64,000 nt of DNA from positions 1 through 64,000 of the forward strand of contig JALONG010000006.1 of assembly GCA_025455065.1 (NCBI GenBank), in the 5' to 3' direction. A program made the translations under genes and the position numbers. The notes under the pieces are model-generated. The model was not told the origin of the DNA. It did no database searches and was given only the letters and a program-made list of their open reading frames with translations. The DNA is from Candidatus Kapaibacterium sp. GTDB taxonomy: Bacteria; Bacteroidota; Ignavibacteria; Kapaibacteriales; UBA4661. Below are positions 17,286 to 28,124 of this stretch, piece by piece. The number at the start of each line of letters is the position of its first letter. Position 1 is the first letter of the stretch.

Positions 17286-20200
17286 ATGAACTCTCTTCAC
17301 TCTTCTGCTCAGCAGCGCTCGCCGATTCGTGGTGTGGCTCTGCGCCCCTTGGGTAGAACTGCCGACGGAGACGGTACGAATAGCAAAGCGTCGTTGGATG
17401 CTTTGGAAACGATGCAAAAGGATATGTCCTTATTGCAGCGTTCGCTTCGTTCTGTGCTGAAGGCGACGCGCATGGCAGCGAAAGGCTCGGCTGTGCAGGT
17501 ATTGGCATTTGTAGTCGCGCTCTTTGCAATGGCGAATATGGCGCACGCGCAAGCAACGTATTTTTGGGTCGGTGGTGCCAACACCGATTGGGGACGACCA
17601 TCGAACTGGAGTTTGGCTTCCGGTGGCGCTGGTGGTGCTGGCGTGCCAGGTTTCCCGTATGGTAATGCTCAAGATGTGGCAATTTTTGACGGTAATTCCG
17701 GTACAAACATTGCTATTTTAACGGGTTTTCCAACGAATGGTGCTGCGGCTTCCGTTGGGCAGATTCGTTTGCTCAATAGTCTTTCAACCGGTCCGCAAGT
17801 TACCTTTGGCGGTGCTGGTTCTACACTTGCCACAATTCGGCTTGGTGGCGTGGCAACAAGCACAAATCCTCCTCTCTTTGTCGGGTCGTTGTGTCGCTTG
17901 TTTATTGATCAGAATATTACACTTGAAACACTTACAAATCTTGGAGGTGCTGCAAGTTCTGCCGCAATTTTTGGAGATTTATCAATTCGTGTAGGTGGTA
18001 CGGTAACAAACACAGTCGCCTCCCGATTTAGAATTGAAGACGGTGGCTCGTTGCGTATGTCCGGTGGAACGTTCACCACTGCAGGTGCCGCAAGTGCTGT
18101 TTTGTACGCTCTTACCGGTAATCGTGGTTCGCTAGTGTATGATCGTAATGATAATACAACTGTTACAATTCCTGCTCCAAATAATGCAACAGAATTACCT
18201 GTAACGGTAGCAGGACCACCTGCTGACATGGTCGGTAACCTTGTTGTTCGTCGCCCAGTGGGATCTGTTACAACATTTACTGATGGAAATACATATGACT
18301 TGGGCGGAACATTGATTGTTGATGGATGTCCTCTCAACTTTCCTAATAATTTGACTATAAATCTGGCAGCAAGCCGCATATTGAATGGTGGTAACCTCTT
18401 TTCGGCAAGCGCGGCATTGAACAATAATATGTTCTATCGTGATTTGGTTGCTGCAGCCGGAGTAACGCCTCTCAACCCGACAGTATCAGATTTGTCGTTT
18501 GGTATTAACCTTGCTGGTCTGATTCCTAACGGTCAGTATTTGAACCGTTTGGCTAATAGCATATCGGGTATGAATCTGACGATTAATTCAGACTTGAACA
18601 TTGTTGCTAATGGTGGTGCCGCAGCCGGTATTTTGCTGGGCAACGCTGTAGCTGGTGGACAACTTACTATTCCAACAACACGCACGGTCACTTTACGTCG
18701 CGGTACGGGAACAATTGAAGCTGCAATGAATACTGGTCGTTTAATTGTAAACGGTATATTTGCAATGGCGACGGGGGCAACCTTCACAAATAATAATACA
18801 AACTTTAACAGTCCCATCGCGGGTATTTTGGTGAATGCCGGTGGACGTATCCAATTAAATGGTACTGCAACTATTAATGCAGGTACTGCAAATGGTGTGT
18901 TCTATGATGGTCCGACGGCAACGCTTGAATACCTTGATCGTGATGCGAGCGTAGCACGAAACGTCGTTACCTACGAAGCATTTACAGGCAGTGGTGCGTA
19001 TCCAGCGCCGGCGGGTGTCCGTAACGCGACGACACAAGAACTGCCTGCTGATATGCGTGGTGGCGTAACAGTTAATCGTCTTTATGCGGAGGCTACCGGG
19101 ACACCGAATATCGCAAGTCTTGTTGCAATGCAGCAAAACACAACAATGAGCGGTCCTCTTACGCTTACACAAGGTACATTCGGTTTGAATGGTCGCCAAC
19201 TTATACTCAACGGTACAATTACAACTAACGTTGGTGGCGGCTATATTGCTGCTGGTAATGCTGCTGGCTCATCTGCTCTTGTTTATAATTCCACAGCAAA
19301 TGGAACGATTGCTGTAACAACAGCTTCGACGGCACCGCACGGGAACATATTTAATTACATTGAAATTAATAACACTGGCAACTTGTCGTTTGTAAGTGGA
19401 CAATCACTCGCACTCAATGGTTCTGCGCCGAATATGAATTATGGTTTGAATGGTGTTGCTAACTACAATGGTCAGTTGCGTTTTAACAGTACAGGAAATC
19501 TTATTCTTAATGCCGCTCAGATAACCTTTACCGGTGCTGGCGCTGCAAACACAAACCCTGCAACGGCACAAGGCGGTCATATCCCGATTACAACGGCTTC
19601 CGTTGGCGCAATTGTTGGTGATGGTGCTGCACGGTTGATTTTTATCAATACTGCCGCAGGAACTGCTCAAATTCGTTCGTTCCCACGTTTTGCGGTGGGT
19701 GGGCAGCAATTGCTGGAATTGCGTGTTGCTGCTGATGGTACGACAATGCCAAGCCCGGGTGGAACATCTCCAACGCTGACCGACTACATGGTGTCGCTCA
19801 GAACACCCCTCCAAACTAGTATTGTTACACTCCAAAACAACGCTATTCTTCAGCTTGCTAATGGGGCAAATCTTACGGTGTTAAATCCGCCGGATTTGGC
19901 AACAGCACAGAATGTACCAAACTCCAGAGGTAATTTTATTGATGCTTCTCAAGGTGGTAGCCTTCAATTACGGGGTTATTTAACTGCGGGTAATGTTCTT
20001 ATTCCTGTCGGGGTAAGTTTTGTAGATGTGAATGGCGGGTTACTACCATCGTCGTACCGCCCAATTACCGTCAGCAATAGCATTACCGCTATTCCGGGTG
20101 AAAATTATACCGTTACCGTTACATCGAATATTGTCAATCTTGTTCCTGCTATTCCTGCACTCGCAAACAACAGTATGCGTGGACAATGGAATATTACAAG

Positions 20201-23200
20201 TGGTTCGGGTGTAAATGGTGCTGGTGGTGCGCTTCAAGTCGGTTGGGGAAATCTTGCATTTCCTACTCCTGCTATGACTGTTGCGGGTGATGAACCTGCG
20301 CAATTTAATACGACATTGATTGCTGCCGGTCCGCCAGCCGGAACAACCTTAACAACGATTCGCCGGTGGACAGGTGCAACTTATACCAACGTTCTGCCGA
20401 CAAACCCTGTTAATGGCGGTACGTTAGCAAATCCTCGTTCTATTCAGGCAACATATAACGGTGCATTAAGCAATACAATCTTCATCGTTTCCAACGAACT
20501 TTTCCCTATACACTGGGTCGGTGGTTCTACCGTTGCTGGAGACTGGGGGCAAATCAACAATTGGGCTTCCACTCGTCTTGGAACGCCGGGTTCTGCCAAC
20601 CCTCCGGGTGTGAATGATTGGGCGGTCTTTGACGCAGCTCAAGCGCCGCGTATTACAACCAATATTCCGCCAAATATTCAGCAAATGAGTGTTATTGAAG
20701 GAGCAAATGTTACGCTTGCGCCAACAGATAACACCCGTACAATGAGTATCAATCGTGATTTGGCAAATAATGACAACTTACTTGTTGGTCCAAGTTCGCG
20801 TTTGGCGATTGGTACGGGTACATTCCCCATGACACTGACAGTTCCAAATACAGCGACAGCAAATGGTCCGAATACTTCCGTGTTTGGGACGTTGGCTATC
20901 TTGGGTAATGGCACGTATAACCACGCTGACGCGAATAGTACAATTTTGATTGCAAACGGTGGAACATTGCATCTTGGAACGGCATCGGCATCCTCACTTC
21001 CGGCTGTTACAACTGGTTTCCAAAAGAACGGTGCTGGAGCTGTCTTACGATATGGCGGCAATCAAAATTCTACCCCACCGTACATCTTTGGTGCGCCAGC
21101 AGAACAGAATGCAACTTTGCTCTATGAAGACGCAAATGGCGGCACGGATATTCGTACAGGCGCTGCTGCCGCAAATGGTGAATTGCCAGCATCGCCATTC
21201 CCGGGTAACATGATTATCAATAAAACTGTTGCCGGTTCGGTATTTGGTCTTGTCGGTAATTATAGCATTGCAAGTACCGCTACACTTCAATCTGGTATTT
21301 GGGATTTGACACAAGCATTTATGGGTGGCGGTGGATTTGGTTTAACAGTTGGTACTGGTCCGAACCCATCTGTTGCTGCGCCCGGTAGCCGTACACTTAA
21401 AATCACTGGTACATTACCAAATACAGGACTTCGCGGTAATGTTGCAAACTCAACACTAACGTTGAATGGTCCCGGTGTTGCCGATTTGCAATTTGTTCCC
21501 GGCGGTGAATTCCTCAATGCTCTTACGATGAACGATGCTTCTAATGCTGCCCCAAATGCTGCATTGTCGGCTGTATTAAAAACAAATTTGACAGTTGGTG
21601 CGGGTAACTTTGTGATGACTAACGCTCGTACTGCGGTGAATATGGATTACGGTTTAACAATCCTTACTCCCCATATACTTCGTTTACAAGGTGGTGCTAA
21701 TACTATTACAAGTGGACGTATCCTGAATCAAGGTACGGTAGCAATTCCAACAGGTGGTGCTTTAGCATTACCAGCGACAGTAGCCGCTGGCGGCTTAGAC
21801 ATTGCGACGACCGGCACAATGAGTATCATCAATGATGGTAACGTGACGGGTACGGCGGGAGTAAATCCTGTTCGCTATCTCAACGTTGCTTCACGACTTT
21901 TATACTCCGCTGAAGGCGCAGGTTTGGCAAATAAAAACACGGATGATATGGTATTCCCCCAGATTTTTAATGCCAGTTTGGTTATTGACAAAAACTCTTC
22001 GGGTACGACAACGACTAATACGGTAACCTTAAACAACTGTAAAGTTGTTACGCAAGGTACAGTACAACTTGTTGGCGGTGATTTGCTTTTGAATGGTCAG
22101 TTGTTCAAAATCGGTAGTGCAACACAATTAAATCCTACGCCTGCTGCTGCTGATTTCTTGAATAATACAATTTCCACGACTGCACGTCTCTTACAAGGCG
22201 GTGGTCGTATTTTTGGTGATAATGCGGCTGGTAATTCATCATTGGTCTATAACAGTATTCATAATGCAAATCTTTGGCTTGGTGAGTTAAATGTTGCAAT
22301 GACTGCACATCGCGGACGCTTCTTGAATAAACTGGAAATTAACGGTCCGGCAACACTTACGCTTTCAACTGCTGCTGTTGTTAATATCCAATCTGCTGGC
22401 GTGCCTACGTGCGGCGGAGCAATGGAAACAACCTATCAAGGAACATTGCGTTTGGATAATAGTACGGGTAATTTAGCTTTGAACGGTAGTGCGCTTCGCC
22501 TGACCGGTACCGTTGCTCCAACAGCAGGTCAAGTATTGACGACGGTCACGGGCGGTACAATTTCAGGTGACGCGCTCCCCGGCACATCAATTGAAATTAC
22601 GTCGCAGAGAGTCTTTAATATTCGTATGGCTCCGGGTGCCGGTGCTGCCTTGCGTGATTTTGGGCTGAACCCCGCAGCAACTGCTCCTGCTGTAGGGCAG
22701 CACCAAATTTCCTTGATTTCTTCGATGACAACGGATATTTTGGGCGTAACAAGGAATATCCTTTCGTTGGCAAGCTCCTCAGTAAATCTTACTGTTACCG
22801 GAACAGGGACAAACTCAACATCCGGTAATACAACGGGTGGACAAGCGGCATTTGGTCTTAACAATAATAACTTCGTTGACCTTTCGCCGGGCGGTACGCT
22901 CACAATGTCAATCCCGAACAATACTACCCGTATGTTCCCGATTGGTGTTACGAATAACGCCGTTACGTTTATCCGTCCTGCGCCACTGACCATTACGAAT
23001 CAAGGCGGCGCACAGGACACCTACACAGTTGGTGCGCAGCGTGGACTGACATTCCAAAATTTGGTATATCCCGATAAAGTAAACGTTCAATGGACCATCG
23101 CACGCGGCGGTGCTTCGGCGATGAATCAAACTGTTCAGTTTGGTTGGCACACCGAACATGAAACTGCTGCGCCCGGCTTCCAACGTCAAAACAGTTTCCC

Positions 23201-26200
23201 AACGCAGTGGAACGGCACAACCTATCCGCAGTTGGCAGGCTCACTTTCATCAACGATGACCGTTAGCACTCCGCCGGGTATGGAATGGTCGCAAACCATT
23301 ACCTTCCCTAGCGTTAGTATGACTGGTGGTGGAAATCCGTTTGGTGTGATAGCTCCTCCAGCTGCGATTATCATGGCAGCAGACTCACTGTCGCCAAGTG
23401 GCTCCGGCGGCTTTAATTCCCCTAACGTAGGGCGTTTTGCAAGCCCGAATGCCGGAAACTTGACGATTACAAGCGGCACACCGTTCAATTTGCGCATTGG
23501 TGCTTTTAACGGATTGAACCTTCCTTCGCCCGTGCGCATTAGCTTGAACAACATCCGCGCAGATTTCTACCCGCTTCCGGGTGGTAATGCGGTCTTCAAC
23601 ACAACCGGCTCTGCGACAGCAGCGACACCGTTTGTTTTGAACGTACCGAATAATCCTGTGTATGCTTCAACGGGTGTTGTCAGTTTACCTGCAAACGTAA
23701 CGGTGGACTGGCTTAATCCCGGCGCAGCATCCAGCACACAAGCGATTTTGCGCCTGTTTGACCCGACTGGTACACTAACATCCGCAACTTTGATTGTTAC
23801 AATCAACGCTCCGCCACTTCGTCCTTCGACGATTGCCTACACGCAAATCCAAGGCTCAAGCAGAGGTACGGTAGGCTTTAATGGCGGTGGTTTGGGGCAG
23901 TTTAATATCACCGGCGGTGTATCCTTCCCGATTAACTTTGGCTTATATTCCAATGCGAATTTGCTTATCCCCACAACGGCAACCACAACCTTTATGGCAA
24001 CGATTGAATCCATCCCGGGTGTAACGGTTGCGGGGGCAAATCTCGTCCCGACACCGGGTACGCCGCAAGCACCGACAACAGCAACGGTGAATGCGAACGT
24101 GGCAATCGGCAGTTTGCGTCCGATTTTCAACTGGACTAATCCTCCCGTCGGTGGCGGTATCACGAAAGCTCTCGTGCGGTTGTCATGGTTTAGCGGTGGT
24201 GAAATGGGTTCCCCGCAACTCGGCTCGACAACAGTGATTGTAACGCTTAGTACAGGCGGCACAGTGCCTGTGCGTTTGGGTTATGCGGTGAATTCAGGTG
24301 ATATTTTGGATGCGAATTTGGCAACACAAGGTATTAACGGTGGTGCGTTTACGCTCGCAAACCCCATTATCAGCAATCGTATTATTCCGGTAAACTTTGC
24401 TGCCTTTGCTAACATGGGCGCTGTATTGCCTCCTGTTCCGGCTCCAACGCAGGTGCGATTGTCTATCGCGGCTGACCCGATAAATCCTTCGGAGGTATTC
24501 TCGTTAGAAGGGACAACGGAAACAAACTTTAATGCTGACGGTACAGGGACGCTCCTGCCACGAGTTGTTTACAATGCAAACAACCCCACGACAGCAGTCG
24601 CCGTGATGACATTATCGGTAATTAGCGGTCAAACAACCCTCTTGACAACGACAGCGCAAGTACGTGTTTCCACTACGGGTTCACTTGCGACACGGACATC
24701 GTTTAATTCTGTCGTTGGACCAACACGAGGTCATACAAGCGAAGCCGTTGGCGGTATCGGCATAAACGGTGGTAATCGTAATATCCCGAGTGGTCGTCCG
24801 TTTGACATTGATTTCGGATATTTCAACGGTAGTGATGTTCTGGCGCTAGGTGGCGCAACCCCGATGCAGCTTTCGATTGTACCGGGAAGTATCATGCCGT
24901 TTACGGAAAACGTAACGCTGGACGGCACAACGACGGTGAACGTGTTCCCGATTACTCGTCAAGCCCGTTTGAGCGGTGCAATTTTGAATTGGCGCAACCC
25001 GACGGTAGCAGGACCGATTACCGTGCGTATTCGTCTTGAGCCTATCGGTATGTTGTCCGGTTTTCTTGCTCCGATTCAAGCAACCGAAGCAACCATCACC
25101 ATCTCTACCGGTGCATCTGTCCCCGTTGCCTTGGCGATGAGCCAAATTTCTTCAATTGGTACGCAAGGTGTAAACGGCGGTAACTTGAACATCATCAATA
25201 ATGTACCGTTCAACATTGACCTTGGTTTGTTCGATGCAAACGGTGTTCTCGCGCAGTCGCTCTCTAATTCTTCCGTCGGTCTGACGGTAGAAGCGGTAAC
25301 AGCCGGTCAGGCATTTACGGTGAGCGGAAACGTATCGGGCGTGTTTGTAAACCAAAGCGGTATTCGGTTGAATAACGTTGCGGTTCAGTGGACAAACCCG
25401 ACAGCGCCAACAACACAAGTACGATTGCGTGTTTCCACCACCGCAGGTGCAGGACCGATTGCTTCGACATCGGTCGTTGTTACGCTCTCAGCAGGTTCGC
25501 TCTTCCCTGTGATTGTCGGCTTTACTCCGGCAACAGGTGGACCAGGTTCGGTGGTCTTGATTAGTGGTGCGAACTTTACGGGCGCAAATAGTGTAACTTT
25601 TGGCGGCGTACAAGCGGCATCCTTCACGGTATTAGGTGATGGGGTGATTTCGGCTGTTGTTCCAGCCGGAGCAATTAGCGGACCGATTACGGTTTCACGC
25701 TCTGCGGGACCGAACTTCCCAGCCGGCTCCGGTACGTCCATGGGCGTATTTACGGTTGGCACTCCGCCGACAATTACCTCGTTTAGTCCGATACAGGGCG
25801 GAAATGGTACAGTTATCACGATTAACGGTACAGGCTTCGGCTCTGTTGCGAACATCTTGAATGTGAGCGTTGCCGGAGTGAACGCATCGGTACAAAGCAT
25901 CAATACAACGGGAACACAGATGGTTGTGCAGATTATCGGCACATCGCTTACCCCGCGTATTGCACCGATTACGATTGCTTCTTTGACCGGTACTGCTACC
26001 TCTGCGCAGCCTTTCACATTCAATCTGCCGCCGGCTATTACCAGTGTTACGCCAAACAGCGCCATTGTGAATGGTCAAGATATTCCGATTATCATTCGCG
26101 GTGCAAACTTTAATATCAATCTCTTTCCGCCGCCGGATGCCGTTCAAGCCGGTGTATATTTCTCACTTTTCAATACGCCGCAGGCTATCAGCCCGTCATC

Positions 26201-27995
26201 GCGTATTGCGGTGCAGAGTGTAACGCCGACGGAAATACGTGCGACAATCTCCGGTACGTTTAACAACATGGTCGGACAGCGCTTTATCACGGTGCTGAAC
26301 AATGACGGTCAATATATCAGCATTCCGTTCCAATTGGTACAAGGCGGCACACCGACGCTCACGAGCATTACGCCCAGCGTAACCTCTGCAAGTGGTGTTG
26401 CGTTTATTGCGACGATTGAGGGTACGAACTTCTTCGGTTCTGCCGGAACGTCGGTAACAATTAACAACACCGCAGTAACGGTTATTTCTGCTCAGGCAAC
26501 ACAAATTCAGATTCTTGTTCCTGCATCATTTAACCAAGTGGCAGGAACGTTGAATGTGGTTATTCGTAACTCCGACGGTCAGCAAGTACAAGGAAGAATC
26601 ACCGTAACTGACCCGGGCAGAGTAGCAATTTCGAGAATTACTCCGCCTCGGGCTGTTGTTGGTTCACCGAATACGACCATTACCATCGAAGGTTCGGGCT
26701 TCTTCTTGACCGCAGACGTAACGTTCAATAATGTTTCGCTCCAAGTTCTGCCCGGACGCTCAACAACACAGATTGTGGCTGTAATACCGGCAAATTCGCT
26801 TGCGACCTTCGGAACGTTCCCGATTCGCGTTACCAATCCGGCAGGTTTCTCCGGTGCGGCACTCTTTAACGTCGGGTATGCACCGCCTGTTGTGAACAGT
26901 GTTGTAACAGCAAGCGGCAATATGCCCGGTCAGACCTCAACGGCTGCATCGGTCTTCCCGTTCACGTTGGCTGTGAATGGCTCAGGCTTCCGCCAAGGCG
27001 TTACAGTAACGTTTAACGGCACACAACTCAATTTGCTTTCCACATCTGATACACAGGTTATTGCTCAAGTTCCTGCCGGATTGAATACGCTGGGTGTATT
27101 CCCGGTTGTGCTTTCCAACGCAGACGGCTTGTCGTCAAACGCTACCTTTAGTATCGGTCCGCCAAATGCGCCTGAGATAATACGTGTCAGCCCCAACGTT
27201 ACCAACGCAACGGCGACACCGTTTACGATTACCATCACAGGACGCAATTTCACACCGGGTCCACAAGGTACACCGTTACCGGGCTTCCAAGTTCTCTTTA
27301 ACGGTCGCGCATTGCAGGTGCTTTCGGTTACGCCGACGCAAATTACCGCCTTTGTTCCGGCAGGGGTGAATAACCAAGAAGGCAATGCAACAGTTCTCGT
27401 GGTAAATCCTGACGGACAGCGTTCCAATCAGGCAACGATTAACGTCCTTTGTTCGCTTTGTCCTCTAATAACCAGCGTTTCGCCCGGTTCACTTCGTTCA
27501 AGCTATCCCTTTGACGTTACCTTCACCATTAACGGCTCGAACTTCCGTCCGGGAGCGACTGTAACGGTTGGCGGTGCGCCGCTTCGTATCGTAAGTGTGA
27601 GTGATGGTCAAATAATCGCTGTGGCTCCGGCAGGCTTCTTCCTTGGTAATTCGGTTATTCGCGTTCAGAATGTGGATAATACGGTTGTTACGCTCTTTGA
27701 TGCTTACACTGTTAGCGTCCGTGAGGTGATGACGGTAGAAACCATGACCGGAAGCGTGTATCCGAACCCGATTGAAGACATGATAACCTTTGAAGCACAA
27801 GTACCGAAAGCAGGGCAAATTCGTGTACGTGTAACCGACGTTCTCGGCAACACGGTCGTTTTGTTCACCCAAGCAATCGGTGCAGGTAAATTCACCCACC
27901 AACTTGACGTAAGCGCACTCCCGACGGGTGTGTATATGTTCGAGATGACCGATGGTGAACGCCGCTTCATCGAAAAACTTGTAAAGCGTAAATAA
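17286..27995 (+). CDS. giant T9SS-exported surface protein with IPT/TIG repeats
   Basis: A 3569-residue cell-surface or secreted protein. GGAG nine bases before the ATG at 17286 supports this start. The leader is unusual: about 65 polar residues precede the hydrophobic core (VQVLAFVVALFAMANM) and cleavage is expected after AHA at residue 88. Two large beta-strand-rich modules follow (about 90-1070 and 1072-2040), each opening with a WVGG...DWG...NW motif and closing with a Trp-Ile...QxGW element. Next are five related repeats of 120-150 residues (about 2045-2738), each with an (F/I/V)NGG or NAG core followed by PF-I-FG-F. Then come eight IPT/TIG immunoglobulin-like domains (about 2739-3478; for example ITSFSPIQGGNGTVITINGT). 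The end is a T9SS sorting domain (VYPNPIEDMITFEAQVP ... LPTGVYMFEMTDGERR). Likely an adhesin or matrix protein; no catalytic motif is seen. The first half looks more A+T-rich than neighbouring genes. Confidence 0.88.
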   Translation: MNSLHSSAQQRSPIRGVALRPLGRTADGDGTNSKASLDALETMQKDMSLLQRSLRSVLKATRMAAKGSAVQVLAFVVALFAMANMAHAQATYFWVGGANTDWGRPSNWSLASGGAGGAGVPGFPYGNAQDVAIFDGNSGTNIAILTGFPTNGAAASVGQIRLLNSLSTGPQVTFGGAGSTLATIRLGGVATSTNPPLFVGSLCRLFIDQNITLETLTNLGGAASSAAIFGDLSIRVGGTVTNTVASRFRIEDGGSLRMSGGTFTTAGAASAVLYALTGNRGSLVYDRNDNTTVTIPAPNNATELPVTVAGPPADMVGNLVVRRPVGSVTTFTDGNTYDLGGTLIVDGCPLNFPNNLTINLAASRILNGGNLFSASAALNNNMFYRDLVAAAGVTPLNPTVSDLSFGINLAGLIPNGQYLNRLANSISGMNLTINSDLNIVANGGAAAGILLGNAVAGGQLTIPTTRTVTLRRGTGTIEAAMNTGRLIVNGIFAMATGATFTNNNTNFNSPIAGILVNAGGRIQLNGTATINAGTANGVFYDGPTATLEYLDRDASVARNVVTYEAFTGSGAYPAPAGVRNATTQELPADMRGGVTVNRLYAEATGTPNIASLVAMQQNTTMSGPLTLTQGTFGLNGRQLILNGTITTNVGGGYIAAGNAAGSSALVYNSTANGTIAVTTASTAPHGNIFNYIEINNTGNLSFVSGQSLALNGSAPNMNYGLNGVANYNGQLRFNSTGNLILNAAQITFTGAGAANTNPATAQGGHIPITTASVGAIVGDGAARLIFINTAAGTAQIRSFPRFAVGGQQLLELRVAADGTTMPSPGGTSPTLTDYMVSLRTPLQTSIVTLQNNAILQLANGANLTVLNPPDLATAQNVPNSRGNFIDASQGGSLQLRGYLTAGNVLIPVGVSFVDVNGGLLPSSYRPITVSNSITAIPGENYTVTVTSNIVNLVPAIPALANNSMRGQWNITSGSGVNGAGGALQVGWGNLAFPTPAMTVAGDEPAQFNTTLIAAGPPAGTTLTTIRRWTGATYTNVLPTNPVNGGTLANPRSIQATYNGALSNTIFIVSNELFPIHWVGGSTVAGDWGQINNWASTRLGTPGSANPPGVNDWAVFDAAQAPRITTNIPPNIQQMSVIEGANVTLAPTDNTRTMSINRDLANNDNLLVGPSSRLAIGTGTFPMTLTVPNTATANGPNTSVFGTLAILGNGTYNHADANSTILIANGGTLHLGTASASSLPAVTTGFQKNGAGAVLRYGGNQNSTPPYIFGAPAEQNATLLYEDANGGTDIRTGAAAANGELPASPFPGNMIINKTVAGSVFGLVGNYSIASTATLQSGIWDLTQAFMGGGGFGLTVGTGPNPSVAAPGSRTLKITGTLPNTGLRGNVANSTLTLNGPGVADLQFVPGGEFLNALTMNDASNAAPNAALSAVLKTNLTVGAGNFVMTNARTAVNMDYGLTILTPHILRLQGGANTITSGRILNQGTVAIPTGGALALPATVAAGGLDIATTGTMSIINDGNVTGTAGVNPVRYLNVASRLLYSAEGAGLANKNTDDMVFPQIFNASLVIDKNSSGTTTTNTVTLNNCKVVTQGTVQLVGGDLLLNGQLFKIGSATQLNPTPAAADFLNNTISTTARLLQGGGRIFGDNAAGNSSLVYNSIHNANLWLGELNVAMTAHRGRFLNKLEINGPATLTLSTAAVVNIQSAGVPTCGGAMETTYQGTLRLDNSTGNLALNGSALRLTGTVAPTAGQVLTTVTGGTISGDALPGTSIEITSQRVFNIRMAPGAGAALRDFGLNPAATAPAVGQHQISLISSMTTDILGVTRNILSLASSSVNLTVTGTGTNSTSGNTTGGQAAFGLNNNNFVDLSPGGTLTMSIPNNTTRMFPIGVTNNAVTFIRPAPLTITNQGGAQDTYTVGAQRGLTFQNLVYPDKVNVQWTIARGGASAMNQTVQFGWHTEHETAAPGFQRQNSFPTQWNGTTYPQLAGSLSSTMTVSTPPGMEWSQTITFPSVSMTGGGNPFGVIAPPAAIIMAADSLSPSGSGGFNSPNVGRFASPNAGNLTITSGTPFNLRIGAFNGLNLPSPVRISLNNIRADFYPLPGGNAVFNTTGSATAATPFVLNVPNNPVYASTGVVSLPANVTVDWLNPGAASSTQAILRLFDPTGTLTSATLIVTINAPPLRPSTIAYTQIQGSSRGTVGFNGGGLGQFNITGGVSFPINFGLYSNANLLIPTTATTTFMATIESIPGVTVAGANLVPTPGTPQAPTTATVNANVAIGSLRPIFNWTNPPVGGGITKALVRLSWFSGGEMGSPQLGSTTVIVTLSTGGTVPVRLGYAVNSGDILDANLATQGINGGAFTLANPIISNRIIPVNFAAFANMGAVLPPVPAPTQVRLSIAADPINPSEVFSLEGTTETNFNADGTGTLLPRVVYNANNPTTAVAVMTLSVISGQTTLLTTTAQVRVSTTGSLATRTSFNSVVGPTRGHTSEAVGGIGINGGNRNIPSGRPFDIDFGYFNGSDVLALGGATPMQLSIVPGSIMPFTENVTLDGTTTVNVFPITRQARLSGAILNWRNPTVAGPITVRIRLEPIGMLSGFLAPIQATEATITISTGASVPVALAMSQISSIGTQGVNGGNLNIINNVPFNIDLGLFDANGVLAQSLSNSSVGLTVEAVTAGQAFTVSGNVSGVFVNQSGIRLNNVAVQWTNPTAPTTQVRLRVSTTAGAGPIASTSVVVTLSAGSLFPVIVGFTPATGGPGSVVLISGANFTGANSVTFGGVQAASFTVLGDGVISAVVPAGAISGPITVSRSAGPNFPAGSGTSMGVFTVGTPPTITSFSPIQGGNGTVITINGTGFGSVANILNVSVAGVNASVQSINTTGTQMVVQIIGTSLTPRIAPITIASLTGTATSAQPFTFNLPPAITSVTPNSAIVNGQDIPIIIRGANFNINLFPPPDAVQAGVYFSLFNTPQAISPSSRIAVQSVTPTEIRATISGTFNNMVGQRFITVLNNDGQYISIPFQLVQGGTPTLTSITPSVTSASGVAFIATIEGTNFFGSAGTSVTINNTAVTVISAQATQIQILVPASFNQVAGTLNVVIRNSDGQQVQGRITVTDPGRVAISRITPPRAVVGSPNTTITIEGSGFFLTADVTFNNVSLQVLPGRSTTQIVAVIPANSLATFGTFPIRVTNPAGFSGAALFNVGYAPPVVNSVVTASGNMPGQTSTAASVFPFTLAVNGSGFRQGVTVTFNGTQLNLLSTSDTQVIAQVPAGLNTLGVFPVVLSNADGLSSNATFSIGPPNAPEIIRVSPNVTNATATPFTITITGRNFTPGPQGTPLPGFQVLFNGRALQVLSVTPTQITAFVPAGVNNQEGNATVLVVNPDGQRSNQATINVLCSLCPLITSVSPGSLRSSYPFDVTFTINGSNFRPGATVTVGGAPLRIVSVSDGQIIAVAPAGFFLGNSVIRVQNVDNTVVTLFDAYTVSVREVMTVETMTGSVYPNPIEDMITFEAQVPKAGQIRVRVTDVLGNTVVLFTQAIGAGKFTHQLDVSALPTGVYMFEMTDGERRFIEKLVKRK

Positions 27996-28059
27996 TTTCA
28001 GGAAATATCTCGTCCACCTCGCGCTGCTTTAAGCCTGAGGGGAATGATAGATAGGGTAA

Positions 28060-28101
28060 AAAAGCCCCGATACTGTAAGAGTATCGGGGCTTTTGTTTTT
28101 T
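28060..28101 (+). terminator. intrinsic terminator of the giant gene
   Basis: A perfect 14-base stem (AAAAGCCCCGATAC with GTATCGGGGCTTTT) around a 7-base loop, ending in a T-rich run, 65 bases after the stop codon. Confidence 0.92.
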
Positions 28102-28124
28102 TGCGGAGGATTTTTTCGGGAAAT

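Noticed and set aside
22529-24262. Several minus-strand frames of 80-154 residues within the giant gene
   Set aside because: All are antisense to a well-supported protein and mirror its repeated codons; none shows a signal, domain or ribosome site.
25385-26065. A 226-residue open frame on the minus strand inside the giant gene
   Set aside because: It lies wholly inside the coding sequence of IPT/TIG domains in the opposite frame. Its Val/Pro/Thr-rich composition is what antisense of this repeat would give, and it has no start signal.
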